Notes under the pieces: generated by a model | The model's input: the letters and a program-made list of their open reading frames with translations, nothing else | Told to the model about the DNA's origin: nothing | The model's database searches: none | Program-made: the position numbers and the translations under genes | In this document: positions 44,802 through 57,900 of the stretch, piece after piece | Numbering within the stretch: the first letter of the stretch is position 1 | Layout of the letters: the number at the start of each line of letters is the position of its first letter | Assembly: GCA_019009955.1 (NCBI GenBank) | Contig: CM032233.1 | Location: 97,716,001 to 97,780,000 of the forward strand | Direction: 5' to 3' | Source: Riptortus pedestris | Taxonomy: Eukaryota > Arthropoda > Insecta > Hemiptera > Alydidae | Length of the DNA stretch: 64,000 bases

Positions 44802-45869
44802 GGTCTCATTTAGTAGGAGATTTATTTTATTATTCTTTTATTGTACTAATTCTACGGTTTGGGTTTGACCTATATGTGTTAGGCATGCATGAGGTAGGGT
44901 CTCTAATTTCACCCGTCTAATCCCAAAGGGTGTAGCGAGCCCAAAATGTAAAGCTTTTTTTTAATGTACGTAAGATGTGTGTGCATATATAAGTCCAATG
45001 TTAAGATTTTTCATGATTCTTAATTGAAGCAATTTCCAATTACTTCTATTCTTTGAACGTTCCTGGGGATGTTAATGAATGAGGATGAAAGCACTATTGT
45101 TTTGGTTTCGACCAGACATTCCGGACTTCTAGAACGAATTGTAAACTAAATTTACGATATTTCTAAGCCCTAATATTTTAACTCTCCCTCCAAATCGAAG
45201 GAAATTGTATAGTGTTCCTTCGGCGCATAATTTATAGTCTGCCCATCATCTTTATAGATATTAATAACCTCCTTAGTCAAGTTATGAATAGGTAAATTCT
45301 TAGTAGGTTATGAATAGTTTTTTATCTTAACAAATTTGTAGTTTAATACTCAATTTATATGACGCGAAAACAGAAGAGAATGGAGAAACTTGGAGCGTCT
45401 TTTTGGGTAAGTTTTTCAGATTTTGTTTTTATTATACAAATATTAATAATTTTGTTCTACTAATTGGAGGGCGAGATTAATCTCATACAGTTAACACTAA
45501 AGTTCAATAGGGGTCATTCCATTTCAAATCAACCAAAAAAAAAAAATGATTTTGACACCCATGGTTTCAGATTTTGTCGATTTTTTTTTTGGGTGTTCTA
45601 TTCATTGATTTGAGAAACCATACAAAATATTTTTGATATATCTTTAACGGTTTGGATTTTATGGCCCCTTTGCATCAATGAAATTTAACCATCTTAAAAT
45701 CTTAAGTGGCGGGGTCACCAGAACATATTTGCGTGCATCTCGTATAATAAATGTCTCTTGAAAACAATTTTTGGTATTTAATCTTCAAATGATGTCATTT
45801 ATTACATAGCCGAGTATTTGTTATGTGACATGAGTAGAAGTGGGGTTTTTCTGAAGGCTGAATACTAAA
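44802..45869. other. AT-rich stretch, few repeats
   Basis: No gene supported. It contains the paralog of 43045-43200 (45345-45500), a GGTCATTCCATTTCAAATCA segment (45506) resembling common insect interspersed repeats, and a family 1 flank from about 45715. Confidence 0.4.
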
Positions 45870-46153
45870 AGATGCAATTGTCTCAGTTAATATTCAAGAT
45901 AGACAATAAATGCATGTGACAATATTTATAGTACATTTAATTTGCTATAAGATAGACTCTATACATTTTTTCGATTTGACGAATAGTAACGGAAATATTT
46001 TGAATTTTCAAAATTCTCCCCCTCTAACCCCCCCCCTCCCCCTGGTCTGATTTCTGCCCTTAACGAACTTGATCGTTCTTTTTTACATAAAACGACTAAA
46101 TGTCGATTTTGGTAACGATTAAACAATAATTGCGACCGCTAGAGCGGTAACAG

Positions 46154-46216
<63 letters not shown>

Positions 46217-46860
46217 GCTTTGAACGGACCTCATTTTCGTCATCTCCTAGGTAGGATCGTTGGACGTTTGAAGAAAAATATCAAAAATCGCGTCACGAGT
46301 ACGACCTCAATAGCTGATTTCCCTTTAGGAAAATCTGCTAAAACAGAATCAACGCGTTAAACATTCGAATTAGAGTATGTATAGAAAAATAGTAGTAGAA
46401 AGTTCAATTTTTCAATCCGACTCTTAATAATGGAGATATTTTGAATTTTTGATCCCCCCCCCTCTATTCATCACCCGATTTTAGCGATTACCGAATACAG
46501 TGGTTAGTTTTGCCTAGGGGGGCCTTATGTAACTGTAAATCCTTACTCTCTGGTCTCTTTAATGTAAGTTTTATTGGACAGACTTCTGCTCTGTTCCTTT
46601 TTAGTTTATTTCATTGAGTAGCAAATTTTACGATATGCACCATACTGAATATTTAACTGTTCCATCCAACAGTAAAAATTATATTCGTTAATACTAAACT
46701 CGGACAAGGAATAATTGGGGTGTGGAGGAAACGGGTGGAAGAGAAGGGTTAAAAAAAAGAGAAGGGAACGGGGATTCGAAAATTCAAAATATCTCCGAGC
46801 CACATCGAAAAAAGTTATGGAGCTAATCTTGTTCAACTATTCCTATTGCAGTAGGGGGGT
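45870..46860 (+). repeat. Family 1 unit plus diverged units
   Basis: Full unit: head 45870-45965, poly-C core 46015-46045, TTTACATAAAACG, (TA)n at 46158-46206, tail to 46345. A diverged plus unit follows (46400-46495), then a minus unit (46610-46850, with GTTCCATCCAACAG and CTCGGACAAGGAATAA). Confidence 0.65.
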
Positions 46861-49800
46861 GGCTTGTAAACAGAGAATAAAGTATGTTTGAACAAAATTC
46901 AAAGTGAGCTTACATACTTTTGTGTTTGAATCTATCTATATCTTACTTATGTAAATATTATGTGTAAACTATTTAATTATAATTTATTTACAAATAAATT
47001 GGCAGTAATTGCTTATTTTTAATTCATATTGCTCATTTATAATTTTTTATTCTTACGAAACCTCAAAACAATGAGCTAATGGAAAATGCCCTTGAGATGC
47101 ATTGAAATAAAAAAAATATTTTTACTTGAAATAAAAAATAATTTCTCTTGAAAATTCTGTTTTTATATATTCTTCTTACCCCTTTACATTTATTGCAAAT
47201 AAATATCGGAAAACATTCTTGAGCAGTAATGGGATCATTATTAGACAGAGATCCAATATGGCTTGATGCCCCAATGTACGGTTTTCAAAATAATTGAATG
47301 GTACCGGTTCACATACTAGTTTATTATTCAACAGTAGGACAGGAAGTGTGTTCGGGGAAAAAGAAAAAAAATATTATGGCGTTTTCTTAAATTTTCTTAA
47401 AAAAAGTTTAGTACGAGATCAGTGCAAATGTTAATAAAACACAGTGCTCATTTTGTAAAAATTACAACACTTGAAGAGGTTAGTAGATTTCCTATAATTA
47501 ACAATGTGCATACTGGCTGTGATTCTAAATAAAACTAGTATCAAGCATTACATGGCATCTTATAAGATGCAAAACTTAACTAATTGTACCTTGAAATAAA
47601 TGAAACCAAATTTATATTCTAAGTTGTATGGCCTAAACTCCAGATTTCCTTAAAATAAATTTTCTTAACCTACTGACCTTGTAAATAAGAAATACAAGCT
47701 TTGTGAGTTTAAGAAGTCCCGTTAACTTGAAATATAAATTATGGGCATAATTGAATTATTTATTCAATATTACTATGGAAATCAATCGATCAGAAATTCT
47801 TAAAAAATGTAAACCAAAATCATAACAAAATGATTTACATAGATTAAATATATTATGTATTAAGACTCGAAAATTCTTTAGAATTGGAAACATTGTTAAA
47901 GTTTTCTTTATGGGAGCTGGGCTTTCACTTCTTATAATCAGGACAACTTTTGGCAGAGCAAAACAACTGGAGACGTGAATACGTTTTCATTTTTTATTAA
48001 ACTAGTATTCATGAGGTACTCACCAAAATTGTCTTAATAAGCAACCACTCCTGCAACGTGGTATTGGCAAAATATCAGTTATAAACTAATCTTTTTTTGA
48101 TTTTAAACAAAATTCGATTTAATAAAATTTAGAAAAAAGATACATTTTGTTTGCACTTTTAATTCTGAACGAGTTTATAAGGTATTTTGTTTCTATATAA
48201 ACTCATATTAGAGGGATTCCTTTTCTTCAGGAAATTTGTAAAGCAATTCAATATAATTTTATAAAACATAATTATCAAAATACGAAATCGAATTAGATAT
48301 ATACACGCATCAAATGCATAAAAAAGGACATAAATTTAAAATATAAAAATGTAAAATATCTACAACAATGAACACAATACAAGAACATCTTATGGCACTG
48401 AAATCACGCAGCATATAAAATTGCATGGGAAAACATAGATTATTTCAAGTTTAAGTTTTATCAAATTTAGAAAGTAAAAATGTAAACTTTTACAATAAAA
48501 TCGGAATCAATTTACAGAATTATGTTCAAAACAATAGAATTTTGAATATTAGGAAATATTCGAAAAAATACTTTACTATGTTATGTAGGGTTTGGTATTA
48601 GAAAAATGTAATGGTTCATCAAATTATTCCATTGCAATTTCATTGCCATACAATTTTAAGGTTTTTGTTTTTAAACAACATATTTCATAACAAAGTTTCG
48701 GGTAAAGATACATTTTAGCAATTTTTATTCTGTGCGACAATATAAGAACTCTTTATGGCATTGAAAACAAGTAGCACATACAAATCCATGGAAAGGCAGA
48801 TTTTGTAGCTTTTAAGCTCCACTAAATTGAAAAAGTGAAAACTGAAGTGTATACAATAAAATCAGAATCAATTTACAGAATTATGTTCAAAAGAATAGAA
48901 TTCTGAATATTCGAAAATATAATGTCATATAATTTGAACATACCTTTATTCTTTATTATGTAAGGTTTGATATTGTAAGAAAATATCAGTTAGTAATGTA
49001 ATGGTCCCATGTAACTATTCCATTGCAATTTCACTAGCATATAATTTTAAAGACTCTTTTCTTACAAAAATAAAGCTATTCACAGGTACATAGGTAATTA
49101 CTGCTAACTATAATATAATAATTTTAAAAGTATTATTTTATATCTAATAGTAATTTACTCATTCAATGAGTTAGGATATGCGCGATGTTAATACCATTAA
49201 GCTTAGGACCTACAATATTTTAGGAACATGTATACTCAAATCACACGCAAATGAGGCATAATGACGTACTTTAGGATTTTTGTCAATAAATAACTTATGA
49301 TGGTAAGCAACAAATAAAAAAACTTATATACGACACATGCTCAGGAGTTAATTATCAAATGTATTAGAATCATAATTATAAAAATAAAAATGCATCCATA
49401 AGTCGTAAGAATAAACGTATCAGACTATCTCTATAAATAAAAGAAAGTTTGAATAAAACAAAAGGAAAAATGCTCTTTGCGTGTGCTTGGTTTAATTTAT
49501 TGAAACATAGATGTAGTAGGTATGTGAATGTGAGCTGGCATGTTGAGTAATCATGAGGTTTCCTCTTATATATGTTTAAAACTAAAATGGGTGACAGACA
49601 AGTCTGACTGATCCTATTTGAACACTCATCAGAAAACATATTCAAAGAGTACAAGATGAGATTTTGAGCTACTTTGAAGTCAGTCGAAGAAAAATATCAG
49701 CAGACAGATTCTGGTCCTGAAACAATAATTTCTAATTGGTAAAGGTTGAAAAACCTATCATATGATAGTATATGATTGCTGTGTATCGGCTATAGAGATT

Positions 49801-50095
49801 CTCAATTCTTCAAATAAAGGAGTTTGTTAAATATGCTGACAGTTTCGGGCACCATTGGTTCCCTTCTTTAGAGCAGTAGGTGCAGGTAGCAAAAACTACT
49901 GTGCTCGGTGAAAACTACATCTTGAATGATATAGTGTTTACTGTCATACGAATCTTTTAATTGAATACAAAAAAACAAAATATGTAAGTTGATGTTCATT
50001 TATAAATTGCTTAAATTCGTGGTTGCATGCTTGGTTTGCAAAAGTAACTGCAGAGCCATGTATTAATCTTAACAGGAACAAAGAAATAATTGTAA
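46861..50095. other. Mostly single-copy AT-rich DNA downstream of the minus-strand gene
   Basis: Free of family 1 and 2 repeats over more than 3 kb, unlike the rest of the window. Short splice-bounded peptides can be imagined (for example minus strand 48022-48048, with GTGAGT donor, and an ATTGTTTCAG acceptor at 49719) but none forms a supported gene. A diverged tandem duplication lies at 48110-49090. Confidence 0.45.
48110..49090. repeat. Diverged tandem duplication of about 0.45-0.55 kb
   Basis: Two copies share AAAGATACATTTTG/A, AGAACATCTTATGGCACTGA versus AGAACTCTTTATGGCATTGA, GAATCAATTTACAGAATTAT, and TATTCCATTGCAATTTCA. Copy 1 is about 48110-48690 and copy 2 about 48690-49090. Confidence 0.6.
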
Positions 50096-50101
50096 TTTAT
50101 T
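50096..50101 (-). terminator. Possible polyadenylation signal of the minus-strand gene
   Basis: First canonical AATAAA on the minus strand after the TAA at 50587, about 490 nt downstream. No downstream element was assessed. Confidence 0.2.
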
Positions 50102-50586
50102 ATCTTATTTCATGAGTTTATCAAATATTTCTGAAACGTCTTGTAGCAAATAATTGCGCCCTGAGGGTCACAAGTAATATTGCACTTAATGAAGGGTTAA
50201 AGTCTAACACAGATGGAGAATCGGTAGGATCTGTATACTGAATCTGTATCATATGACTGATTAAGAAATATGATAGTATGAGCGAAGTTCAAACGGATAG
50301 ACACAATTAAAAAATGATGCTGGAGACGATAGACCAGAAAATAGCTGGTGGAAGCATCTAGGTCTAAAAAATACATTACATCTACAATCTAATAAATCGT
50401 TATCATTAAAAGTTTTTATATGGACTGAATTTCATGGTTTTTCCCAAAAGTTTCACCTTTGTCACATAATAACTCCTTGCTTACCGGAGCTTCAATTGCA
50501 ATAATTTATGAATATTCAATGAAGAACTACATTTAAAATGAATACTACACCTGAAATATTTAGGTCCAAATTGGCGTAGAAAAACG

Positions 50587-50627
50587 TTAATTATCAGTCA
50601 GTTCTTCCTCTGAAGCGTTCTTAAAGT
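50587..50627 (-). CDS. Exon 8 (terminal) of the acidic-protein gene
   Basis: Acceptor with a long T tract (TTTATTTTTTTTACAG). Reads FKNASEEELTDN then TAA at 50589-50587. Confidence 0.6.
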
Positions 50628-50820
50628 CTGTAAAAAAAATAAAAATAATCAGGTTAATTGTACATCATAAAGCCTATTTTTAATCATTGTATTATGAACA
50701 GTGTGAGATAACTCAATAGTGAAATTCTATCTCACATTATATGTTTAATTCTCCCTTAGCAAAACACCAATAATAACAATAAATTAAATTTTAACTGAAC
50801 ATTAGATGTTTAAAGACGTG

Positions 50821-50861
<41 letters not shown>

Positions 50862-53800
50862 TGTGTTTATATATATAAATTTTCTCCTTATTTTATCAAA
50901 CTAATAAATTGAGTAACTGGAATTATTAAAATGGTTACTTACATGATGCGTTGGGCTCAGTTTCCGGTTCGTTCTCCCCAGCTTCTTCGTCAGAATCGTC
51001 ATTAATCGACGGAACGTCAGCTTCATCTGTTGCTTCTTCTGGCTGAGTTTTCTTAGCACCACCTGAATTCTCATCCTGTTCTGAAATCTCACCATCACCT
51101 GGAGCCAAATCCCGTCCTTGAGCTTGGGCTGAACTTGCTATAGCAGACCCTTCTTCATCTGAATCTAGTTACAATAATAAATAAAGAATAAAATATAGAA
51201 TATTAATACTCAATCATCAGTATTTCGGGAAAATGTAAGTAATGTAAGCTTTCCTATTGTATCATAAACATGTAAATAATGTCAAGGATAATTGATGATA
51301 TTATTGTGCTCTAACTTCTACAAAATAATCTGGTTAATTGTACACCATAAAGCATATTTTCAATCATTGTATTATGAACAGAAATTCTATCTCACATTAT
51401 ATTTTTAATTCTCCCTTAGTAAAACACCAATAATAACAATAAATTAAATTTTAACTGAACATTAGATGTTTAAAGACATGTTTTGTGTGTGTGTGTGTTT
51501 ATATATATAAATTTTCTCCTTATTTTATCAGACTAATAAATTGAGTAACTAGAATTATTAAAATGGTTACTTACATGATGCGTTGGGCTCAGTTTCCTGT
51601 TCGTTCTCCCCAGCTTCTTCGAAATCAGCTTTTTTGTCAAAATCTTCATTAATCGACGGAACGTCAGCTTCATCTGTTGCTTCTTCTGGTTGAGGGTTCT
51701 TAGCACCACCTGAATTCTCATCCTGTTCTGAAATCTCGCCATCACCTGGAGCCAAATCCCGTCCTTGAGTTTGGGCTGAACTTGCCATAGCAGACCCTTC
51801 TTCATCTGAATCTAGTTACAATAATAAATAAAGAATAAAATATAGAATATTAATAGTCAATCATCAGTATTTCGGGAAAATGTAAGTAATGTAAGCTTTC
51901 CTATTGTATCATAAACATGTAAATAATGTCCAGGATAATTGATGATATTATTGTGCTCTAACTGCTACAATAAAATCCAGGTATACACTGCAATAAATTT
52001 AGTATTCTCGTTCTATTTAGAAAAGGGATATTTATATGTACGCTTGTTGACGTGTTTACAGCTGACAAACAATGATGTTAACGATATGAGTATTAAATTT
52101 CTAGAATTGTCCGGGAATCAATTTGTTTTCATAGTTTTGGACTTTATTGTGGGGATAGTAAAAACAGGAAAAACTTTAAACAATTTTTTTTAAATATATA
52201 GATAAAATATTCACTTGCGTTAAAGTTTGCATAGGTATGAATATTTACTGTGTTATAGACTCCCAAATAAAATCCCACCCTTACGAGAAAAAAATTGATA
52301 GCCTGCGGAAATCATGTTTTATATACTTTTTTCGTATAACGTCTTATAAACGAGATATACGCTAAACCCTATATCGGAAGTGAGCAATTTTAGTTGGCAC
52401 AAAAGACTCGACCGAACTAAATAAAACTCGGTATGTGTATTAGCACTAACACCTTCATTATAATAAGCCATACCAATATTTCTAGAGACGGGCAGGAGTG
52501 GGGGTTGTAAGGGAGGCCTGAAATTAAAAATAGTGATATTTCGTTTTCTATTGGGTTTTCAGCAAATATGCACATGACAAAAGTTGTTTACTATGTTATT
52601 TAAAGTAACTTCTGTTATATTCACTTTTGTCGTATAACAAAGTATAAACGGAATATACACTAAACACTAAAGCGGGAGCCAACAATTTTGTTGGGCACTA
52701 ACGATTGAACCGAAATTAACAAAACTCGGTATGTGAATTAGCATTAATTCTTCCATGATTATAAGCTATATTAAAATTTTCAAGGTCCAAACGGGAGTGG
52801 AGGTTATGAGGGAGGCCTGAAATAAAAACTCGCGATATTTCATTGTCTATTTGTTTTTCCATAAACGTGTTCATAACAAACGTTGTTATTATGTTATTTA
52901 GAGTTACTTTTCTTTTATACATTTTTTTCGGGAAAAATGTATGAAGCAATTAATTCGCGTAGAAATATCGATATGTTCAACAATTCTTTACAATTTCAAC
53001 TACCAGGTTCCTCACCTGGAATAATAAATTCAAATCTATGTTAATATTTGGTCCTTAATAATTCAAATCTATGCATAATGCACAGCAGACGTTAAATATG
53101 ACTATATGAAGGACAGTGAAGTCTTACATAAAAAATTAATTTTATTATTAACAAATCCACAGCAACGACGGGTATAGACCCTAAAAACTTGGATGGGTAA
53201 ATGTCAAAATATTGTGCAAAATAAAGCCTTGCCAAAAAAATACCACCAATCACCATTCAACCTCAAATGAATTCCCGGGCGAAGCCGGGTATCTGAGCTA
53301 ATAACAAATTGAAATGTTCATGAGATAACAGGCTTCTTTTCATGGAGGAGAGGATGCTAATTCACGTACCGAGTTTTGTTTAATTCGGTTGTTTTTTGCG
53401 CCCAATAAAATTGTTGACTTCCGCTATAGGTGTTAGCGTATGTCTCGTTCATACTTTTTTAGTATACCGAAAAAAGTATATATAACAAAAGCTACTTTAA
53501 ATAACACAGTAAGCAACGTATGTTACGTGCATCGGTTGAAAACCCCACGGGAAACAGAATATCAGAATTTTTCTTTTCAGGCCTGCCTTATAACCCCCAC
53601 TCCCGTTTGAACCTATAAATTTTAATATAGCTTATAATCATGGATGAATTAATGCTAATTCACATACCGAGTTTTTTTTAACTCGGTTGAGTCTTTTGTG
53701 CCAAATAAAATTGTTGACTCCCCCTATAATTTTTAGCGTATAACGCATTTATACTCCGGTATACGACGAAAGTGTATATAACAAAAGTTACTCTAAATAA

Positions 53801-54125
53801 CAAAGTAAACAACTTTTGTTATGTGTGTATATATCCCGAAAAGCCAATAGGAAACGAAATATCACTATTTTTAATTTCTGCCCCCCCCCCTTATAACCCC
53901 CACTCCTGTTCGTCTCAGAGAAAATGAATATAGCCTAAAGTCTAAGTTAGGTTACTAGTAATATACATACCAAGTTTCATAAAATTGGTTCAGCCGTTTA
54001 TGCGTGAAAAGGTAACAATCAAACACACACGAAAGAAACAAAATGCATTATGGTATCTATGACATGTGAAACGAAAAAGTATGTTGAAAATTTGAGAAGA
54101 ACATCATTGTACATAAAGAGGTTAC

Positions 54126-54185
<60 letters not shown>

Positions 54186-54321
54186 CAGGATCAATGGACA
54201 TTTGATGACATTATTCGAAAATCGCGTCATGAGTATTGTTGTTTTGAGACCTTTGTGAGATGCTATCATACATAAAAATTCTTTAAATCCCAGAAACACA
54301 GGAGGGAGGGAGAGGGATTGG

Positions 54322-54405
<84 letters not shown>

Positions 54406-54925
54406 TAATATTTGAGTTATTAAAATATAAATTATTCTTACAATTTAGAAGCCGTTTCAGTTGGGAGTTTATTAAAATTAACTGAAAGATTTCTCATTAC
54501 CGTTTTTATTTACTTATGATGGTGTTGTGTTACCAGTATGCAGATATCTCTATTGCTAAACTTCACATAGGAAATATGCTTAGTTTACCCAGCCCCTGCG
54601 TGACGGACTTTTTAATATTACATATCAACACATATAACTAATATTAGAAGGCCAGGGGTAAAATTAATTGGGGAAGAAACAATTTGAAATAAGGAGGTTA
54701 AGTAATGTAGGTGAATATTGAATTATTTTTTCTACTAAAGTCTAAGTTGGTTTAGTAGTAATATAAATACCAAGTTTCATAAAATTGGTTCAGCCGTTTA
54801 TGCGTGAAAAAGTAACAAACAAACAGACACCAAAGAAACAAAATTTATTTTGGTATCTATGACATGTGAAACGAAAAAGTATGTTGAAAATTTGAGAAAA
54901 ACATCAATGTACATAAAGAGGTTAC

Positions 54926-54965
<40 letters not shown>

Positions 54966-57900
54966 GGATGGAGAGACAGAAGACAAAGTTTAAATAATGC
55001 TACTGGGTTTGAATAAAACCTCTAGGACGTTTAGGCCAAAATCCAAAGAAAACACAAATTATTATTTTTATTTTTTTTTTGGCAAAGCAAAGTAGAAGTA
55101 CCTCCGGAAAAAGAAGAAAAATGAGGATGATGGATGCAGTCCAACCATACTAATGTACATAATCTATATTCAACGAAATATCAATAAATAACATCAGGAG
55201 TTTCAAAATCGGTTTCAGGAAGTGGGGGTAACTCTATTAAACGAACACGCTTAAAACAAAAAAAAAATAAAATCAAACAATAATATAACATTTGGGACTG
55301 ACATATAATTATCAATTTTTATCATAATTATGAAGTAATTTTCGTGCATAGAGTAATGTAGATAATGTTCTTCAATTATTTCTTCGTAGCAATTATTCCT
55401 ATGTTTGGGGACTCAACTAAATTACTATAAGTAATATATTTTTATGCCATAAAAAAAGAAAATCACATACTTCTGATCAACTCAGCAATTCTTGATATAT
55501 TTTGGCTTTCAACTTCCTCGGTGCCTTGAGGCATTGCTGTGTCTTCTGAAGAAGAGGTAGCTAAAAAAAGTAAAGTATAAGTAAGCTTTATACTATATAA
55601 TGTAATAATAGAAATTTTAAAAAAACAAAAAAAAAAACAATTGCATAAAGGCGTAGGATTGAAGTCAAGATCAGATGGCCAAAAGTATTTCAAACTGATA
55701 AATTTACTAACTACATTTTTCACTTAATTTATAACTACGAGTATATATAGGTTACATTGAGGAACTAGAAAAGAAATTCCCAAGTGTGGATTAGTGAATC
55801 TCAAGCTTACATGACCGTAAGTGTATTAAACTAACTAATTATTAAGAATGCTATAGACATAATCCAAAATTTCATGAATATCTTATAGAGATTGAAAATT
55901 CAAAAATTTAACAAATGATGCACTTCAGGGGATGAAACTGAATACATTTTTGTCTACTCTCTAACCGAGTAGACTCCAAAAAAGTTATTCACATGAAGTA
56001 TGATATTATTGGTATATTAAATTCCTTGTCAAAAACGTTTATATTCTTAAATTATTTTGCTTTAAATTAATCACGTTTGAAGGAAATTTAAGTTCATTCA
56101 AAAGCTATTTATTAACTTTACATACTTTTTGAGGATCCAGACTCCGTGTCTTCCTCTTCGTGATCTACAAAATCCCTTTCCATCGATCCTGATGGATAAG
56201 GAAAATTATATATGAGCTTAAAAATCTATATTTGCAAAAGCAAATTACAAATTAAAAAATAGAATGAAACTCATAAAACAAGAAAGGACAGGACGTTAAG
56301 CATTTCGTTAATTCATTGTCTGAAATGTTAAATAGTTTTATGAACACGGGTGATTGCGTCGGAATTTTCTTTTGATCGTTACCAAACTCGATGCTAAACC
56401 TCACACGGTAAACCTTGAGTGGCGAGTTCGATTCCCGCCTGGACAAAGGAATTTATTTAAATAAAATCCTGAGTGCCACCCTGGCTTGAAAAGGGCGGTA
56501 ACCTATAGATAACCCGTCCCGATTAGCCTTAGTTGCAAAAAGTGGACGTTAATAAATAATTTATGAAAATTGTCAATAGCTGAAACCGGACCAAGAGCAA
56601 TGGGGGTAGGAGGGGTGTTAAAATATAAAACAAAATCGGGATATTTCTTCCTTATTAAGACATACATTTTTTTTTCTCTAGCTTGAAAATTAGTGGAGAC
56701 ATTGGTATTTTTCATTTTCTAGCCGTATGTAAAACCCAACATAACAAAAAAAAAATAAGAGAATCGTCCAATATCCATAACCCCAGATTTTCATGTTAAA
56801 AAAGAAAGTATTTGATTTCCAAACCACGTCACATAATAACGTAGATTCTCCCCCTCTACAGCCCCCTTCCCACTGGTCTGATTTCAGTCGTTAACCACAT
56901 TGATCTATCATTAATTTTACATAAAACATTTAAATATCGAGTTTGGTAACGATCAAACAGAAATGGCGACCGCAAGCGTTAACAGGCAAATATATATAAA
57001 ATTTCGAACGGACCTCATTTAGCAGATTCCCCGTAAATATTGTTTTGATTGAACTTTTACATTTCAAGTTAAATGTAAATACATGGCCCGCGTGGGAAAT
57101 CTGCTTAGTTAAAGCGGCGCTGTCATATCCTGGGTAGGATTGATAGGCATTTGAAGCAAATTTTCAAAATCGTTTCTTGAGTAAAGCCTCAATAGCTTAT
57201 TGCCCTTAAAGTAAATTTGCTAATAGGTTAACGTATAATTTAGGTGGAGAAGCAAATGTTTAATTCCACCACATGAACTTTTTGTCTAGTTTTGTGAGAT
57301 TGAAAATTGTCTTATATACACTGACATGAAATATATGTCAATGTATTTAAGACAGTCTTTTTTATAATAAATTAGAATATTCGTAAAGATGTTTTATGTG
57401 TAAAAGATTTAAGCATTTATTTAAGTTTTTATATGGAAATAATGCAATAATTAATATAAGTTTCGATATCTAATGTGTCCAACTATGAAAAATGTAATCA
57501 AAAGTAACCATTTAAAAAAGCAGTACTAATCAATACACCTTTGGGAATCGTGTAATTCATAATTATTTTTAACGTAATATTTTGTAAGTGATTTCCCTTA
57601 CAAGAGCATTTATTATTGTGTTCAATTATTTTACTTTAACATTAATTGTCTTGTTTGAACAACACATTATCTTTTCATGTAAAATAATCTTATTTAGCAA
57701 AATCCATACTAACCTTGTTGGATTTCAGCAATCCATTTTTCTGTTCTACTACGACGTTCTTCAAATAGGTTCCCTCTTCCTGGCAACGCTATAAAATGAT
57801 TGTCAATATGAGTACTAAAATATTTTCTGTGGCTATAAAGGGAAACTAGAATACAAACTAAATGACCCTCTGTACATAAGTAAAATTGTACTTTTCGAGG

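Larger units (their letters stand above)
50641..51960. repeat. Tandem duplication of about 650 bp carrying exons 6 and 7
   Basis: Copy 1 about 50641-51320 and copy 2 about 51321-51960 align over their full length, introns included (GGTTAATTGTACAYCATAAA, AACATTAGATGTTTAAAGAC, GATGATATTATTGTGCTCTA). The (GT)n in the intron is longer in copy 1 (50825-50859) than copy 2 (51485-51498). Confidence 0.9.

Noticed and set aside
48017..48048. Mini-exon with GTGAGT donor reading EWLLIKTIL
   Set aside because: The acceptor tract is poor, no partner exons were found, and the size allows chance occurrence.
49376..49719. Terminal exon after the ATTGTTTCAG acceptor, and the 92-residue minus ORF beside it
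   Set aside because: Phase 1 entry gives an immediate short stop, phase 0 does not match the upstream gene, and the ORF has no protein-like features.
54325..54401. (AG)n tract as a regulatory GAGA element
   Set aside because: A simple uninterrupted dinucleotide repeat within an intron; no evidence for regulatory function.
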